Counted from the first letter of the stretch, positions 25,692 to 36,100 are shown. The stretch: 64,000 nt of DNA from Microbispora hainanensis (GCF_006874475.1 NZ_VIRM01000038.1:1-64000); one strand, 5' to 3'. The notes: a model not told the origin generated them from the letters alone. A program made the numbers and translations.

Positions 25692-26063
25692 ATGTCGCTG
25701 CGACTTGGTCTGCTGAACTTCAAGGCTCGGGACAGCTCGGCGCTGGGGCGGTTCTGGGCGGATGCGCTCGGCTGGGATGTGTTCAGCGACGGACCCGCTG
25801 TGACAGGCGTGGGGCCGGTGGGCTTCGTCTGGCCGGACCCTGCCGCCGTCTGCGTCTGTGTCGTCACCGTTCCGGAGCCCGAGACGGTGAGGTATCGCGT
25901 GCACCTCGATCTCGCCACCACCTCCGCGGCCCATCAGGCGGAGCTGGTCGCGCGTTTGAAGGAGCTCGGGGCGACGCCCGCCGACGTGGGGCAGGGCGAC
26001 GTCTCATGGGTCGTCCTCGCCGACCCCGAAGGCCACGAGTTCTGCGTCCTCGCCCCGGCCTGA
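25692..26063 (+). CDS. VOC-superfamily (glyoxalase-like) protein
   Basis: 123 residues with the paired beta-alpha-beta-beta-beta modules of the vicinal-oxygen-chelate fold: LGLLNFKARDSSALGRFWADALGWDVF at the start and VVLADPEGHEFCVLAPA at the end, the latter the usual terminal signature with Glu as metal ligand. It resembles the Glyoxalase_6 group. It follows the kinase gene by 16 bp. The substrate is unknown; such proteins often give resistance or detoxification. Confidence 0.8.
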   Translation: MSLRLGLLNFKARDSSALGRFWADALGWDVFSDGPAVTGVGPVGFVWPDPAAVCVCVVTVPEPETVRYRVHLDLATTSAAHQAELVARLKELGATPADVGQGDVSWVVLADPEGHEFCVLAPA

Positions 26064-26079
26064 GCCCGAGCCCGCATCT

Positions 26080-26102
26080 CCACTGACAGTAGGTGTCAGT
26101 GG
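26080..26102. promoter_or_regulatory. Perfect 9-bp inverted repeat before the DUF1579-like gene
   Basis: CCACTGACA (26080-26088) and TGTCAGTGG (26094-26102) flank a 5-bp spacer, 20 bp upstream of the ATG at 26123 and 16 bp after the VOC stop. TGACA-N5-TGTCA sites are common operators in actinomycetes, but the hairpin could also terminate the VOC message. Confidence 0.55.
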
Positions 26103-26122
26103 AGGAGCCGTACGGTCCCGGC

Positions 26123-26623
26123 ATGGCGTTCAGCGAGAAGGCCGTTCGTGAGTTGGGTGAAAGGGACGGGACTGTGCACGACTTCGATTTCTTCGCAGGC
26201 ACGTGGGACGTGACCAACCGGAGGCTGCTGAAGCGGGGTGTCGGCAGCGACGAGTGGGAGGAGTTCCCCGGACGCTGCGTCGCGCAGGGCTTCTTCGGCG
26301 GCGCGGGCAGCTTCGACACGCTCACGCTGCCTACAAAGGACTTCGACGGCGCGACGATCCGGACGTACGACGCCGAGCGGGACGAGTGGTCCATCCATTG
26401 GGTCAACAGCAGGCGCGGCCTGGATCCGGTCCCGGTCGTGGGCCGTTTCGTCGACGGGGTCGGCACCTTCTATGCCGACGACACCGATGACGGCCGTCCG
26501 ATCCTCATCCGGTTCATCTGGTCGGGGATCACACCCGGCTCGTGCCGCTGGGAGCAGGCGTTCTCCTACGACGACGGCCAGACCTGGGAGACCAACTGGA
26601 CGATGGACTTCACCCGCGTCTGA
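26123..26623 (+). CDS. DUF1579-like small protein
   Basis: 166 residues from ATG at 26123; an upstream GTG at 26093 lies inside the inverted repeat and is less likely. The sequence HDFDFFAGTWDVTNRRLL, GFFGGAGSFDTL, then EWSIHWVNSR, VVGRFVDGVGTFYADDTDDGRP and RWEQAFSYDDGQTWETNW resembles a lipocalin-like family often called DUF1579 and found near SnoaL/VOC genes. Probably a small beta-barrel binding a hydrophobic ligand; the function is unknown. Confidence 0.75.
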   Translation: MAFSEKAVRELGERDGTVHDFDFFAGTWDVTNRRLLKRGVGSDEWEEFPGRCVAQGFFGGAGSFDTLTLPTKDFDGATIRTYDAERDEWSIHWVNSRRGLDPVPVVGRFVDGVGTFYADDTDDGRPILIRFIWSGITPGSCRWEQAFSYDDGQTWETNWTMDFTRV

Positions 26624-26647
26624 CGCACGTGCGCGGGTCAGTTCAGG

Positions 26648-28639
26648 TCAGTTGAGGTCCAGGGCGACCTCCAGGCGCAGGTAGGCGTCGATCCAGGCCC
26701 GTTCGACGGCCTCGTCGGAGTCGTGGGTCCGCGCCGCCGCGAAGGCCGTCACGGCCTGCGCGATGCGGTGCAGCCCGAGGACGGTCAGCCGCCGCGCCGC
26801 GGCGGCGAGCCGGTCGTCGTACGTCGGCGGCAGGTGGGACAGGCCGTGATGGGCCACTTCGGCGAGCAGATCCCGGGTGTCGATCAGGGCCGCGGTAAGT
26901 GGTTCGTGCCGGACGTCGTCGGCGACCACGAGCGTGCCGCTCCCACCGGCGGGCCGCAGGTCGGGGACGACGACCCGGCCGCCGACCGCCAGGCCGATCG
27001 GATCGATGACGACAGCGCCCGCGATCCGTCCGAGCACGCCGCTGACGTAACGCAGCTCGCCCTCCTCGCCGCCGAGCACGGTGGCCAGCGCGTCGAGGCG
27101 TCCGGGGGTGGCGCCGGTGTGCGTGGCCCTGACGATGGCGGTGTTGCCCGCCTGGTCGACGATGACGGCGTCGAGGCGCTGGTCTCCGGGCGCGTACGTG
27201 ACGGCCTCCACCCGGGCGACGGCGACGACCCGGACCAGTTCCGCTTCCACCCTCGGGCGGATGGGCCGCAGGGGGAGGGCGTCGAGCTCACGGCTGAGCG
27301 CGGCGACGTCGGTCACCAGCAGAGACGACGGCAGTTCGCCCCAGTCGCCGCGCGACGGGCTGACCGTCGTCTTGGAGATCCGCCCGGTCGACAGCCGCAC
27401 CGTACGGCTGGCGCTGCGGACGGCGGACTCCGTGACCAGGGTGCCGGTGGCCAGAGCGGCAAGCGTCGACGTGGCGATCCGCCGCCCGGCCAGCGCCGCC
27501 CCGTCGTCGTCGCCGTCCCATCGACGGCGAAGGACCAGCACCATGGCGCTGTCGCTGTGGGCCAGGTAGACCTCGGCCGTCCGCTGGTCGCCGAACCCGC
27601 GGATCCGGCAGCCGAGGCTCTCCAGCCGCGCCCGGCGCAACGGGGTCTCGGCGGCTTCGGCGGTGCCGAGCACGCTGCCGCGCAGGGTGGCGTCCGGCCG
27701 TGTCACCGCGCGGTGCCGGGCGTGCAGCTCGGCGATGTGGCTCGCCAGCAGCTCGGGGCGATAGTGGGCGCCGCGGTCGCGATAGGAGGACAGTTGCTCG
27801 GCGAGGTCGCCGACCGCCAGCAGCGGCCAGCGCAGCCCGGCGGCGTCGAGATGGCGTCGCACGTCGGCGATGGCGGCGTCGAGCCCCTGACCGAGGTGGG
27901 CCGCGCCCTCGCGCAGGACCGTGCCGGCCAGGCCCAGGGCACGCCCCAGCCCGGATTCAGCGCCGGTTTCGCTGCCGGTTTCGCTGCCGGTTTCGCTGCC
28001 GGTTTCGGTGCCGGATCCGGGCTCGCCGCCGACGTCGATCCGTACGTCGGGGACGCCGGGGTGCAGCTCGTCGGCGGCCCGGAACGCCCAGACCGCCAGG
28101 GCGATGACGTCGTCACGACTGCCGGCGACGGTGTCGGTGTGGACGAACCCGAGGTCGCCGGGGACCAGGAAGCGCACGGTCGCGGTGGCCAGCTCGACCT
28201 CCGGCACCGGATCGGCGGGGGTCGCCCGGCGGACCCGTGCGGTGAATCCGGATCTGTGCGTGCGGCGAGCGGCGGCCATCAGGCGGGTGCCGATCTTGGC
28301 GGTGAGCTCGTTATCGGTCACCTGCCCCGGTGACCAGGGCAACGGCGCCGCACCGGCCTCTTCCACCACTGGGGTGGCCGCGGCGGGCAGGCGCTGGTAG
28401 GCGAGGATCACCGCGATGACGTGCCGGCAGACGCCCGTGGCGCCGCAGGTGCAGCGGGCCGCGTCGAGGCCGCCGGTGGGCAGGGTCGCGGACGGGCCGT
28501 CGGGGAAGCTGCCGTGCACGGTGCCGTCGGCGTCGGTGCGAACCTCCGGCGCGGGCTCCTTGGCGGCACGTTTGACCAGCCCGCGGTTGGTGAGCGCGGC
28601 CAGGGAGTCCGTGGTGAGCCCGAGCAGATCCGTCCTCAT
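26648..28639 (-). CDS. SWIM zinc-finger protein of the MoxR-vWA operon (YehQ-like)
   Basis: 663 residues from ATG at 28639. The SWIM finger is near the N-terminus: RCTCGATGVCRHVIAVILAYQ (C-x-C-xn-C-x-H). The rest is an about 580-residue region with alternating acidic and hydrophobic strands, no recognised catalytic motif, and a 12-bp repeat coding (ETGS)n (27962-28009). The start overlaps the vWA gene's stop by four bases, so it is last in the operon WGR-DUF4132, MoxR, DUF5682, vWA, SWIM. In E. coli, yehQ has the same place beside yehP. The finger may bind DNA or a protein partner. Confidence 0.85.
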   Translation of the reverse strand: MRTDLLGLTTDSLAALTNRGLVKRAAKEPAPEVRTDADGTVHGSFPDGPSATLPTGGLDAARCTCGATGVCRHVIAVILAYQRLPAAATPVVEEAGAAPLPWSPGQVTDNELTAKIGTRLMAAARRTHRSGFTARVRRATPADPVPEVELATATVRFLVPGDLGFVHTDTVAGSRDDVIALAVWAFRAADELHPGVPDVRIDVGGEPGSGTETGSETGSETGSETGAESGLGRALGLAGTVLREGAAHLGQGLDAAIADVRRHLDAAGLRWPLLAVGDLAEQLSSYRDRGAHYRPELLASHIAELHARHRAVTRPDATLRGSVLGTAEAAETPLRRARLESLGCRIRGFGDQRTAEVYLAHSDSAMVLVLRRRWDGDDDGAALAGRRIATSTLAALATGTLVTESAVRSASRTVRLSTGRISKTTVSPSRGDWGELPSSLLVTDVAALSRELDALPLRPIRPRVEAELVRVVAVARVEAVTYAPGDQRLDAVIVDQAGNTAIVRATHTGATPGRLDALATVLGGEEGELRYVSGVLGRIAGAVVIDPIGLAVGGRVVVPDLRPAGGSGTLVVADDVRHEPLTAALIDTRDLLAEVAHHGLSHLPPTYDDRLAAAARRLTVLGLHRIAQAVTAFAAARTHDSDEAVERAWIDAYLRLEVALDLN

Positions 28640-29835
28640 CGGCCCACGTGCTCCGCCACGAAGGACGCCAGTTCGCCCGGTGTCATCGCGCCGACGTGGG
28701 CTCCGGCGTCGGCGAGGCGCTGCGCCAGCTCCCGGTCGTAGGCGGGATCGGCCTGCTCGTCGAGCGCGGCCAGGCCCAGCACCTTGCTGCCCTGCGCCAC
28801 CAGGTCGCGGACGACCCGCACCAACCGGCGCGGATCGCCGCCCTCGAAGAAGTCGGTGATCAGCACGACGATCGCGCGGCGCGGCTGGTCCACCAGGCTC
28901 GCGCCGTACGCCGCCGCGCGGGCGATGTCGGTGCCGCCGCCGAGCTGCACCTTCATAAGCAGCTCCACCGGATCGTCGACATCGGCGGTCAGGTCCACCA
29001 CTTCGGTGTCGAAGGCGACCAGGTGGGTGCGCACACCGGGCAACCCCCACAGGCAGGCCGCGGTGACCGCCGCGTGGATCACCGAGCCGGCCATCGAGCC
29101 GGACTGGTCGACGAGCAGGATCACCTGCCACTGCTCCAGGTGGCGGCGGGTGCGGGAGAAGAAGTACGGAGTCTCGATCACCACCTTGCCGGTCCCGGGC
29201 TGATAGCGGCCGAGGTTGGCGCGCAGCGTCCTGACCATGTCGAAGTTGCGGGCCAGCCGCATCCGGCCGGGCCTGCGCACCTTGGCGCCGGAGAACGCGC
29301 TGCGAACCTCGGTGGCGAGCTTGTCCATGAGCTGCCTGACCACCTGCTCCACGATCCGCCTGGCCAGCCGCAGCACCTGCGGGTTCATCAGGTGCTTGGT
29401 CCGTAGCACCGCCTTGAGCAGCACGGGGTTGGGCTCGATGCGCGCCAGCACGGCCGGGTCGGTCACCACGTCATGGATCTCGTAACGCTCGACCGCGTCG
29501 CGGTGCAGGCGTTCGACGGTCTCCTTGGGAAACAGCCGCGCGATGTCGTCGAGCCAGTCGAAGGTGGTCAGCGTCGATTCGCCTGTCCCGCCCTGCCGCG
29601 TGCCCTGCTGCACACCCTGCCGTACGCCGCGCCGGCGCAGCTCCTCGTCGCGGCCGTAGAGCCAGTCCATGGCCGCGTCACGGGCGGCGGCCTGCGCGCC
29701 GAGCGGCTGCTCGGCGAGACAGGCGCTGCCCGCCTCGCCGAGCAGCAGGCGCCACCGTTCGAGCGCGGGGTCGAGCGTGTGATCGGTCATGGTGTGATCG
29801 GTCATGGTGTGATCGGTCATGGTGTGATCGGTCAT
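28636..29835 (-). CDS. vWA-domain protein (YehP-like)
   Basis: 399 residues from the first of four in-frame ATGs (29835), which overlaps the DUF5682 stop as ATGA and has GGGAGGGA 12 bases upstream. Residues 1-25 are a repeated MTDHT peptide coded by a 15-bp tandem repeat. The C-terminal half is a von Willebrand A domain with an intact metal site: LLVDQSGSMAGS (DxSxS), GGGTDI and ITDFFEGG. MoxR ATPases typically pair with vWA proteins to assemble or mature targets. Its partner here is the MoxR gene two genes upstream. E. coli YehP is the counterpart. Confidence 0.9.
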   Translation of the reverse strand: MTDHTMTDHTMTDHTMTDHTLDPALERWRLLLGEAGSACLAEQPLGAQAAARDAAMDWLYGRDEELRRRGVRQGVQQGTRQGGTGESTLTTFDWLDDIARLFPKETVERLHRDAVERYEIHDVVTDPAVLARIEPNPVLLKAVLRTKHLMNPQVLRLARRIVEQVVRQLMDKLATEVRSAFSGAKVRRPGRMRLARNFDMVRTLRANLGRYQPGTGKVVIETPYFFSRTRRHLEQWQVILLVDQSGSMAGSVIHAAVTAACLWGLPGVRTHLVAFDTEVVDLTADVDDPVELLMKVQLGGGTDIARAAAYGASLVDQPRRAIVVLITDFFEGGDPRRLVRVVRDLVAQGSKVLGLAALDEQADPAYDRELAQRLADAGAHVGAMTPGELASFVAEHVGR

Positions 29836-29846
29836 GGTGTGATCAG
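29777..29846 (-). repeat. 15-bp tandem repeat over the vWA start codon
   Basis: Four perfect copies of GTGTGATCGGTCATG plus a partial fifth. Each copy encodes MTDHT and contains an ATG, so the gene has four consecutive in-frame starts. Copy-number change would keep frame but alter the N-terminus and the distance to the ribosome site. Confidence 0.9.
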
Positions 29847-32075
29847 TCCCTCCCGGCGCAGCGCCGCCTCGACCCGTTCGTCCAGTGCCCGGCCGGCGGC
29901 CACCAGCTCGGGCGCCGCGTCCAGCCGCATCAGGTCCCATGCGGACGCGCTCCCGGCGCGCCGCTCGACCAGACGGGTGGCGATGAGGTGCCGTTCGCGA
30001 GGCGGGAAGAAGCCGAACGCCTGGCGCAGGGCGGGCAGGGCCACCAGGAAGTCGTGATCGGTCATCTCTCCGACCAGCTCGTCGAGCAGCTCCAGCATGC
30101 CGCCGGTGTGCAGCACCTCCTCGCGCGCGAGCGCGAACAGCCCGGCCAGCCAGTCGCCTGCCGACGCGGGGACGAACGCGCCGCGCACCGCCCGGGCCGG
30201 GTCGGCGGCGGCAGTGCCCCGCAGTGACCAGCCCAGGCCCAGCGACGCTCCCCGCAGGTCGGGTGGCGCGTCCTGGCGGACGGCGACCCTGTCGGCGACG
30301 CCCAGCGCCGCCTGCGTGTCCAGTCCGAGCGACGGGCCGGCGTGCCGGAGCGCGTCGCGTACGGCGACCAGGGCGCCGATGCGCTGGAGGTCGGCCGGTG
30401 CCGGGCCGCCGCGCACGCCTTCGGCCAGCCACAACGCCCGGCGGGTGGCGGTCGCGACGACCGTGCCCAGGGTGGTGCTGCCGCCGGTGCGGAACAGGTC
30501 GTCGTGGCGCCACATGGCCAGGGCGACGGTGAGGGTGCGGCCCAGCGATCCCAGGTCGGACGCCGCGCCGACGGCCCGCGCGAGGTCGTCCAGCACCCGT
30601 CCGGTCAGTTCGCCGATGCCGCACAGCGCCGTGTCGAACAGGATGTCGGCGAGCTGGTCCAGGCCGGCGCCGGGGATCCGTTCGGCGAGGGCTCCGGCCG
30701 CCGCCTCCTGCGGGTCGACGCCGTAGCCACCGGCGTCGATCAGCGCGGGCAGCCGGTCGTCGGAGTCGGTCAGCGTCCATCGTTCGGCGAGCTCGGCGCC
30801 GTCCGCCAGGCGGGGTCCCGAGGTGCGCACCACGCCGGGGATCCGCAGCACCCGCAGCCGGTGCAGAAACCGGCTGCGCTCGCGGCCGGCCTCCGTGCCG
30901 AGGTCGAGCCGTTCCTCACCCGGGCCGCCCAGCACGGGGAGAACCGCGTGGACCAGCGGTGGCAGCCGAGTCGCGTGATGCAGGCGGCCCACCTGGTCAC
31001 CGCTGAGGGCCGCGATCATCTCCACGATCACGGGGTGGGTGCCGGCCCGCAGCGTGCCGCGGGTCGCCCAGGGCAGCGGGACCTCGATCGCCTCGCCGAC
31101 CAGTGCGCTCGCCAGGCCGTCCAGCACATCGACCCGGGCCGGAAGCGGATGACCGCGCAGCAACGCGAGACCGTCGGCGGTGGCCCGGGCGGCGATCAGG
31201 TCCGCGGTGGAGACCGGCCGGCGCCGTTCCCGCAGCCGGGCCGTCACCGCCTCGGTGAGCCTGCGGGCGGCGTCGGCGGGGCCGGACTCCCACACGTGCT
31301 GGTAGTAGCCGGGCGACGGCATGCCCGACTGGTAGCCGTCGAAGGCGTCCAGCCGCCGGAACGAGTAGGGCACCAGATAACTGGCGGCGACCGCGTCCGC
31401 GGGCGGCCGCGGCACCTCCGGCAGGCTCCGGTCGCCCTGCTCGGCCAGCCGCATCAGAGCGGGGCGGTGGAAGCCGCCGGTGACCACGACAACCGGCCTG
31501 TCGCCCGCGTCGGCGGCCGCGGCCCGGATCCACTGCGCCATGTACGCCTCGCGGGCCATGTCGTCGGAGCCGGCCCGCGTGTCGCCGCGCACCAGGTCGA
31601 AGTAGGCGGCCAGCCGTTCGGCCAGCCCGTCGGCCGGTTCGATCTCGAACAGGTGGTCCCACAAGGCGTCCACGTTGTCCACCGAGAAGGCGCGGCACAG
31701 CCGCCCGGTCACCTCGCCGTAGCGGGCCTCCGCGTCGGCGTACCGGTTGCGCACCTCGGCCAGCGCCGGATGCCAGGCGGGCAGGTCGATGAAGCGCAGC
31801 TCGGCGCCGACCTCACGGCCGGTGGTCAGCGCCGTCCACTCCGGGGAGTAGTCGCACAGCGGCGTCCACGAGCCGTGCCGCCGCTGCGGATCCCGATAGC
31901 CGGTGTAGACCGCGATCGGCAGCTCATGGCCCAGGAAGAGCTCGTCCATCCTGTGGTTCATGTCCGCCGGGCCCTCCACCAGCACGTACGCGGGCCGTAC
32001 GGACCGGATGGTGTCGGCGACCAGCCGGGCGCAGGCGGGGCTGTGGTGCCGCACGCCGAGGAACGTGACCGCCAT
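29832..32075 (-). CDS. DUF5682-family protein (YehM-like)
   Basis: 747 residues. The start MAVTFLGVRHHSPACARLVADTI and the following RPAYVLVEGPADMN, LPIAVYTGYRDPQ and VVVVTGGFHRPALMRLAEQG are characteristic of DUF5682, a large family found only with MoxR ATPases and vWA proteins. The pattern HHSPA...EGPAD...TGGFH suggests a distant TraB/ChaN-like core, but no activity is known. It begins 2 bp after the MoxR stop and its own stop overlaps the vWA start, so all are translated from one message. E. coli yehM appears to be the equivalent gene. Confidence 0.88.
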   Translation of the reverse strand: MAVTFLGVRHHSPACARLVADTIRSVRPAYVLVEGPADMNHRMDELFLGHELPIAVYTGYRDPQRRHGSWTPLCDYSPEWTALTTGREVGAELRFIDLPAWHPALAEVRNRYADAEARYGEVTGRLCRAFSVDNVDALWDHLFEIEPADGLAERLAAYFDLVRGDTRAGSDDMAREAYMAQWIRAAAADAGDRPVVVVTGGFHRPALMRLAEQGDRSLPEVPRPPADAVAASYLVPYSFRRLDAFDGYQSGMPSPGYYQHVWESGPADAARRLTEAVTARLRERRRPVSTADLIAARATADGLALLRGHPLPARVDVLDGLASALVGEAIEVPLPWATRGTLRAGTHPVIVEMIAALSGDQVGRLHHATRLPPLVHAVLPVLGGPGEERLDLGTEAGRERSRFLHRLRVLRIPGVVRTSGPRLADGAELAERWTLTDSDDRLPALIDAGGYGVDPQEAAAGALAERIPGAGLDQLADILFDTALCGIGELTGRVLDDLARAVGAASDLGSLGRTLTVALAMWRHDDLFRTGGSTTLGTVVATATRRALWLAEGVRGGPAPADLQRIGALVAVRDALRHAGPSLGLDTQAALGVADRVAVRQDAPPDLRGASLGLGWSLRGTAAADPARAVRGAFVPASAGDWLAGLFALAREEVLHTGGMLELLDELVGEMTDHDFLVALPALRQAFGFFPPRERHLIATRLVERRAGSASAWDLMRLDAAPELVAAGRALDERVEAALRREGLITP

Positions 32076-32077
32076 GG

Positions 32078-33154
32078 TCAGCCCGGCAGCAGGTGACGGG
32101 CCTCATGCACGGCCTTCCACTGGTCTCCCGGCCGCTTCTGCTCCAGATATCTGCGGAGTTTCGCCAGGTCTTCCGGATTGTCCTTGGCCGCCGTGCCGGC
32201 GAGGCAGGAGACGAGGTCGGCGGCATCACCGGGCTCGCCGCGCAGGAACCACCCGCGCAGCCCGACGGCATGCGCGACCGAGACGGCCTCGGCGGTGCTC
32301 ATCACCCCCGACAGCCGGTCGGTGGCGTCACCCCGCGCCGTCTGCCCCTCGCGCAGCTCCCGGAACGTGGTGACCAGGACCTCCAGCACGTCGCGCCGTG
32401 GCGGCGCGCCGACGCCCGACCGCTGCAGGAGAGCCCTGGCCTCCGCCTCCACCAGCATCAGCTCGGTGTCGAAATCGGCGATGGGGAAGACCGTCTCGAA
32501 GTTGAACCGGCGCTTGAGCGCGGCGCTCATCTCGTTGACGCCGCGGTCGCGGGTGTTGGCGGTGGCGATGACGGTGAACCCCTCCCGGGCGAACACCATC
32601 GCCTCCGGGCCGGTCAGCTCCGGTATGGCGAGCACCCGGTCGGACAGCGGCGACAACAGGCAGTCCTGCACCTCCAGCGGGCACCGGGTGATCTCCTCGA
32701 AGCGCACCACCTTGCCCTCGGCCATGCCGCGCAGCAGCGGAGCGGCCACCAGCGACCGGGTGGACGGGCCCTCGGCGACCAGCAGCGCGTAGTTCCACGA
32801 ATACTTGATCTGGTCTTCCGTGGTGGCCGCCCCGCCCTGGATGGTGAGCGTCGACGTGCCGCTCACCGCCGCGGCGAGCAGCTCCGACAGCAGCGACTTG
32901 GCCGTGCCCGGCTCACCCACCAGCATCAGCCCGCGGTTGGTCGCGAGCGTCACCAGGGACCGGTCGATCAGCGAGGGGTCGCCCACGAACTTGCGGCTGA
33001 TGCCGAGCTTCTCGTCGCCGAGGACGAAGCGCCGGGCGGCCCGCAGGCTCAGCGCCCAGCCGGGCGGCCGGGCGTCGGTGTCGGCGTCCCGCAGCCGGGC
33101 CAGCTCGTCGGCGTAGCGGATCTCGGCCGGGGGCCGCTGGACGTGCTCGTTCAT
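32078..33154 (-). CDS. MoxR-family AAA ATPase (YehL-like)
   Basis: 358 residues. Walker A GEPGTAKS in LMLVGEPGTAKSLLSELLAAAV, Walker B-like VVRFEEITRCPLEVQDCLLSPLSDR, sensor-1 FTVIATANTRDRGVNEMSAALKRRFNFE with Arg finger-like residues, and a helical lid. MoxR ATPases act as chaperone-like remodellers with vWA partners. The ATG at 33154 overlaps the WGR-DUF4132 stop by four bases. It is the energy-using component of the operon. Confidence 0.92.
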   Translation of the reverse strand: MNEHVQRPPAEIRYADELARLRDADTDARPPGWALSLRAARRFVLGDEKLGISRKFVGDPSLIDRSLVTLATNRGLMLVGEPGTAKSLLSELLAAAVSGTSTLTIQGGAATTEDQIKYSWNYALLVAEGPSTRSLVAAPLLRGMAEGKVVRFEEITRCPLEVQDCLLSPLSDRVLAIPELTGPEAMVFAREGFTVIATANTRDRGVNEMSAALKRRFNFETVFPIADFDTELMLVEAEARALLQRSGVGAPPRRDVLEVLVTTFRELREGQTARGDATDRLSGVMSTAEAVSVAHAVGLRGWFLRGEPGDAADLVSCLAGTAAKDNPEDLAKLRRYLEQKRPGDQWKAVHEARHLLPG

Positions 33155-36100
33155 CGGGTGATCTCCCGGAGGTCGCGCAGGATCTCGGAGACGGTGACCG
33201 GATCGAGGCCGTCGAGGGCGATCCCCTCCAGGGTCTGCTCGTCGGCGAAGTCGAGATAGCCGATCGCGATGCCCGGGCTGATCCCGATCGTGATGACCTG
33301 GCCGCCCGGCACGTCTCGCTCGATCCAGAACTGGAGGCCGGCGTCCTGCGGGTCACCCCGCCGCCAGCCGCGCCGTTCCAGGCCGATCACCTTCACGGTG
33401 GGGATCTTGGCCGAGCAGATCTCGGCCAGCAGCGTCTCGTCTGGGCCGTACGTCTCCCGGCCCAGCTGCGGGAACGGCTGCAGGATCTCGTAGTCGGCGA
33501 ACACCTCCGCCCAGGCGGCCAGGTCCTCGCCCAGCTCCAGCGGGTGCGCCACCCCGACGACGGCGTCGCCGGGCAAGATCAGCGTCTCGTCCTCGACGTC
33601 GGCGAAACTGCGGTCCTCGGCCACGCGCAGGGCGCCCGTGAGCCGGCCCGAGGGGTCGTAGAGCCCCCACACCAGCCGCCGCACGATGTGCCAGAGCAGC
33701 GGGTGGCCGACGAGCAGCCGTGTGAAGTCTTCACCGCTCCAGCGGCGCCGGTTCACCATGGCCTGCTCCAGCCTGTGGATGGTGTCCGCGGCCACGGCGC
33801 GCACGTCCTTCTTCAGCCCGGCGAACCGCTGGTAGGCGGCGGGCGCGAGCTCCGGGTCGTCGTTCACGCCAGGCTTGGGCAGGTTCTTGAGCCGCTTTCC
33901 CGCGGCGTCGGCCACGTAGGGCTTGAGCTGCTCGTCGAAGCCGACGACGAACCGCCTGCGGCCGTAGTCGAGGGTCAGGCTGCCGTCGGCGGACAGCCCG
34001 AAGTCCGGCACCAGGCGGTCGGCCAGTTCCTGCGGCGTCAGGCCGAGCTCAGCGGCGACCTCGTCCATCTTCTGCCTCGCCCGGTTCCTGAGCCCGCTGA
34101 ACTTGACCTTCTCGGCGATGCCGTGCAGGTGCATCAACGCGACCTCGGAGCCGATGCCGGCCAGCAGGTCCAGGCCCGCGACCGCACGGGCGTGCCCGCC
34201 CTCGCCGGGCCAGGCCCTGATCAACGGCGTCAGCCGCCGGACGGTCTCGTCGTCGCCGAGCAGGCCCAGCGCGTCCATGACCCAGCTCTCCTTGGACGGA
34301 TAGCCGGCCGCCTGCCAGCGCTGGAACAGCGACCAGACGAAGTCCGCGAGGCTGCGGGCGTCGCATGCCTCCTTGACCTGGGTGAGACCGGCGTACGGTT
34401 CGCCGGGCCGGGAGATCGCCAGCATCGTCATCACATGGCGGACCGCCTCGGGCGGCAGCGCGCCCGCGTCGCCCCGCAGGTGGATGGGGGTCAGGATCGC
34501 GGCGTCCGCCCACTCGGGCAGCACGGGCATCTTGGCGGGCAGCACGTCGAGCGGGTCGGCCGCGAGCAGGTCGGCGACCGCGGCCTCGGCGGCGGGGCCG
34601 TAACCCGCGGCGGCCCGCGCGACGGCGTCGCGGGCGCCGCCCGCGGCCAGCACCGTCAGCGCCTGCTCGGCCTGCCGCCGGGCCACCCCGGGCTTGCCCA
34701 GCGCCGGGGGGATCAGCGCACTCGCGGCCGCCTCGGGGTGACGGGCCAGCCACGCCAGCGCGGTGGCCCGCACCGACTTCAGCCGCGCCAGCCACTCGGC
34801 CATCAGCACGGCGATCTCCGGGCCGGTGAACGGAAGCAGCGCCGGAGCGACCGTCGCGGGGCCGCGCCGGGCGCTGTCCAGCACCGCGGGCAGCGCTGCC
34901 AGCTCGAACCTGGCGACCACCCTCGGCATCCACTCGGAGGCCCCGTAAAGGTCGTCCGGGCGCCACTTTTCGATCAGCGGTGCGGCCAGCTCGTCGGGCC
35001 CGGCGACGAACAGGGCGATCTCGTCGTGCCACACGGCACCCCGGCCGTCGGCGATCCGGCCGGCGACCGCTTCCCAGCTCTCGCGCCAGGGCCGGTCCCA
35101 GGCTTCGTCACCCGGCCGGGCGGGCCGCCACGCGTCGCGCTCGCCCGGCCCCCACACCACGGCCGGCTCGTCGGTGCATACCAGGCCGGCCACGACGACC
35201 GGCTTGCGGGCCGTACGCGGACGGGTCCAGGGCGGGGTGACCAGCACCTCGGGCAGGGCCCCGGCCGGAGCGGTGGCGGCCGTCGCGGCGGTCGCGATCG
35301 CGTCGATCCGCCGGGCGGCGGCGTCGCCGACGGCCGCCCTCACCTCGGTCACCAGGCCGGGATGGGACAGCACGTGGGCGCGCAGCAGCAGGTCTGCGGC
35401 CTTGCCGTCGTGGGCGGCCAGCATCCGCATCGCCCGGCGCGGGAAGCGGGCGGCCGCGCGCAGGAGGGCCGGCTGGGTGTGCTTGTGATCGATCCGGTCG
35501 AGGAGCGCCTGCATCGCCGCGTCGGCCGGCAGTTCGGCGAGCACGCCCAGCAGCCGCCGCTGACTGTCCGCGTGGTCGACCTCGTCGAACCATCCGGCCA
35601 GCACCGGCACGGCCGCGTTCCCCAGGCCGTCGACGAGCGTGGCGAGCAGGGCGAGGGAGTCCGCGATCCAGTACGCCTGCGCGTGGGTCGCGATGAGCGT
35701 CGCGAGCTCCGGCGTGCTGATCGCGGTGATCAGGATGAAGGCGAGCCCTCGATTGAGGCGGCTCATCTCCGCGCAGTCGGCCGCGACCCAGTCGGCCTCG
35801 GTCGGCACCAGGTAGGAGGCCGCCACTCGGTGGTGCAGCCCTCCCTCACGGCTCTGCGCCAGCGCCGCGACGACCTCGGCATACTCGGCGTCCGACGCGG
35901 TGGTGAGGACGGCGCGGACCCGCGTGGCGGGCTTCAGCCGATTCCAGTCGCGCCAGTGTGTGGGGGATTCGTGGTCGGCCAGCCGCCGGACCGGCCGCGT
36001 GTCCGAGAAGAAATAGGGATGCAGCGAGGCCAGTTCGGTCGCGGCCACTGCCGCGAAGGCCAGGCCGCGTTCGGCCAGCCATGCCTCGGCGAACAGAAGG

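Noticed and set aside
26093-26122. GTG 26093 as start of the DUF1579-like gene
   Set aside because: It lies within the inverted repeat, and the family homology begins after ATG 26123.
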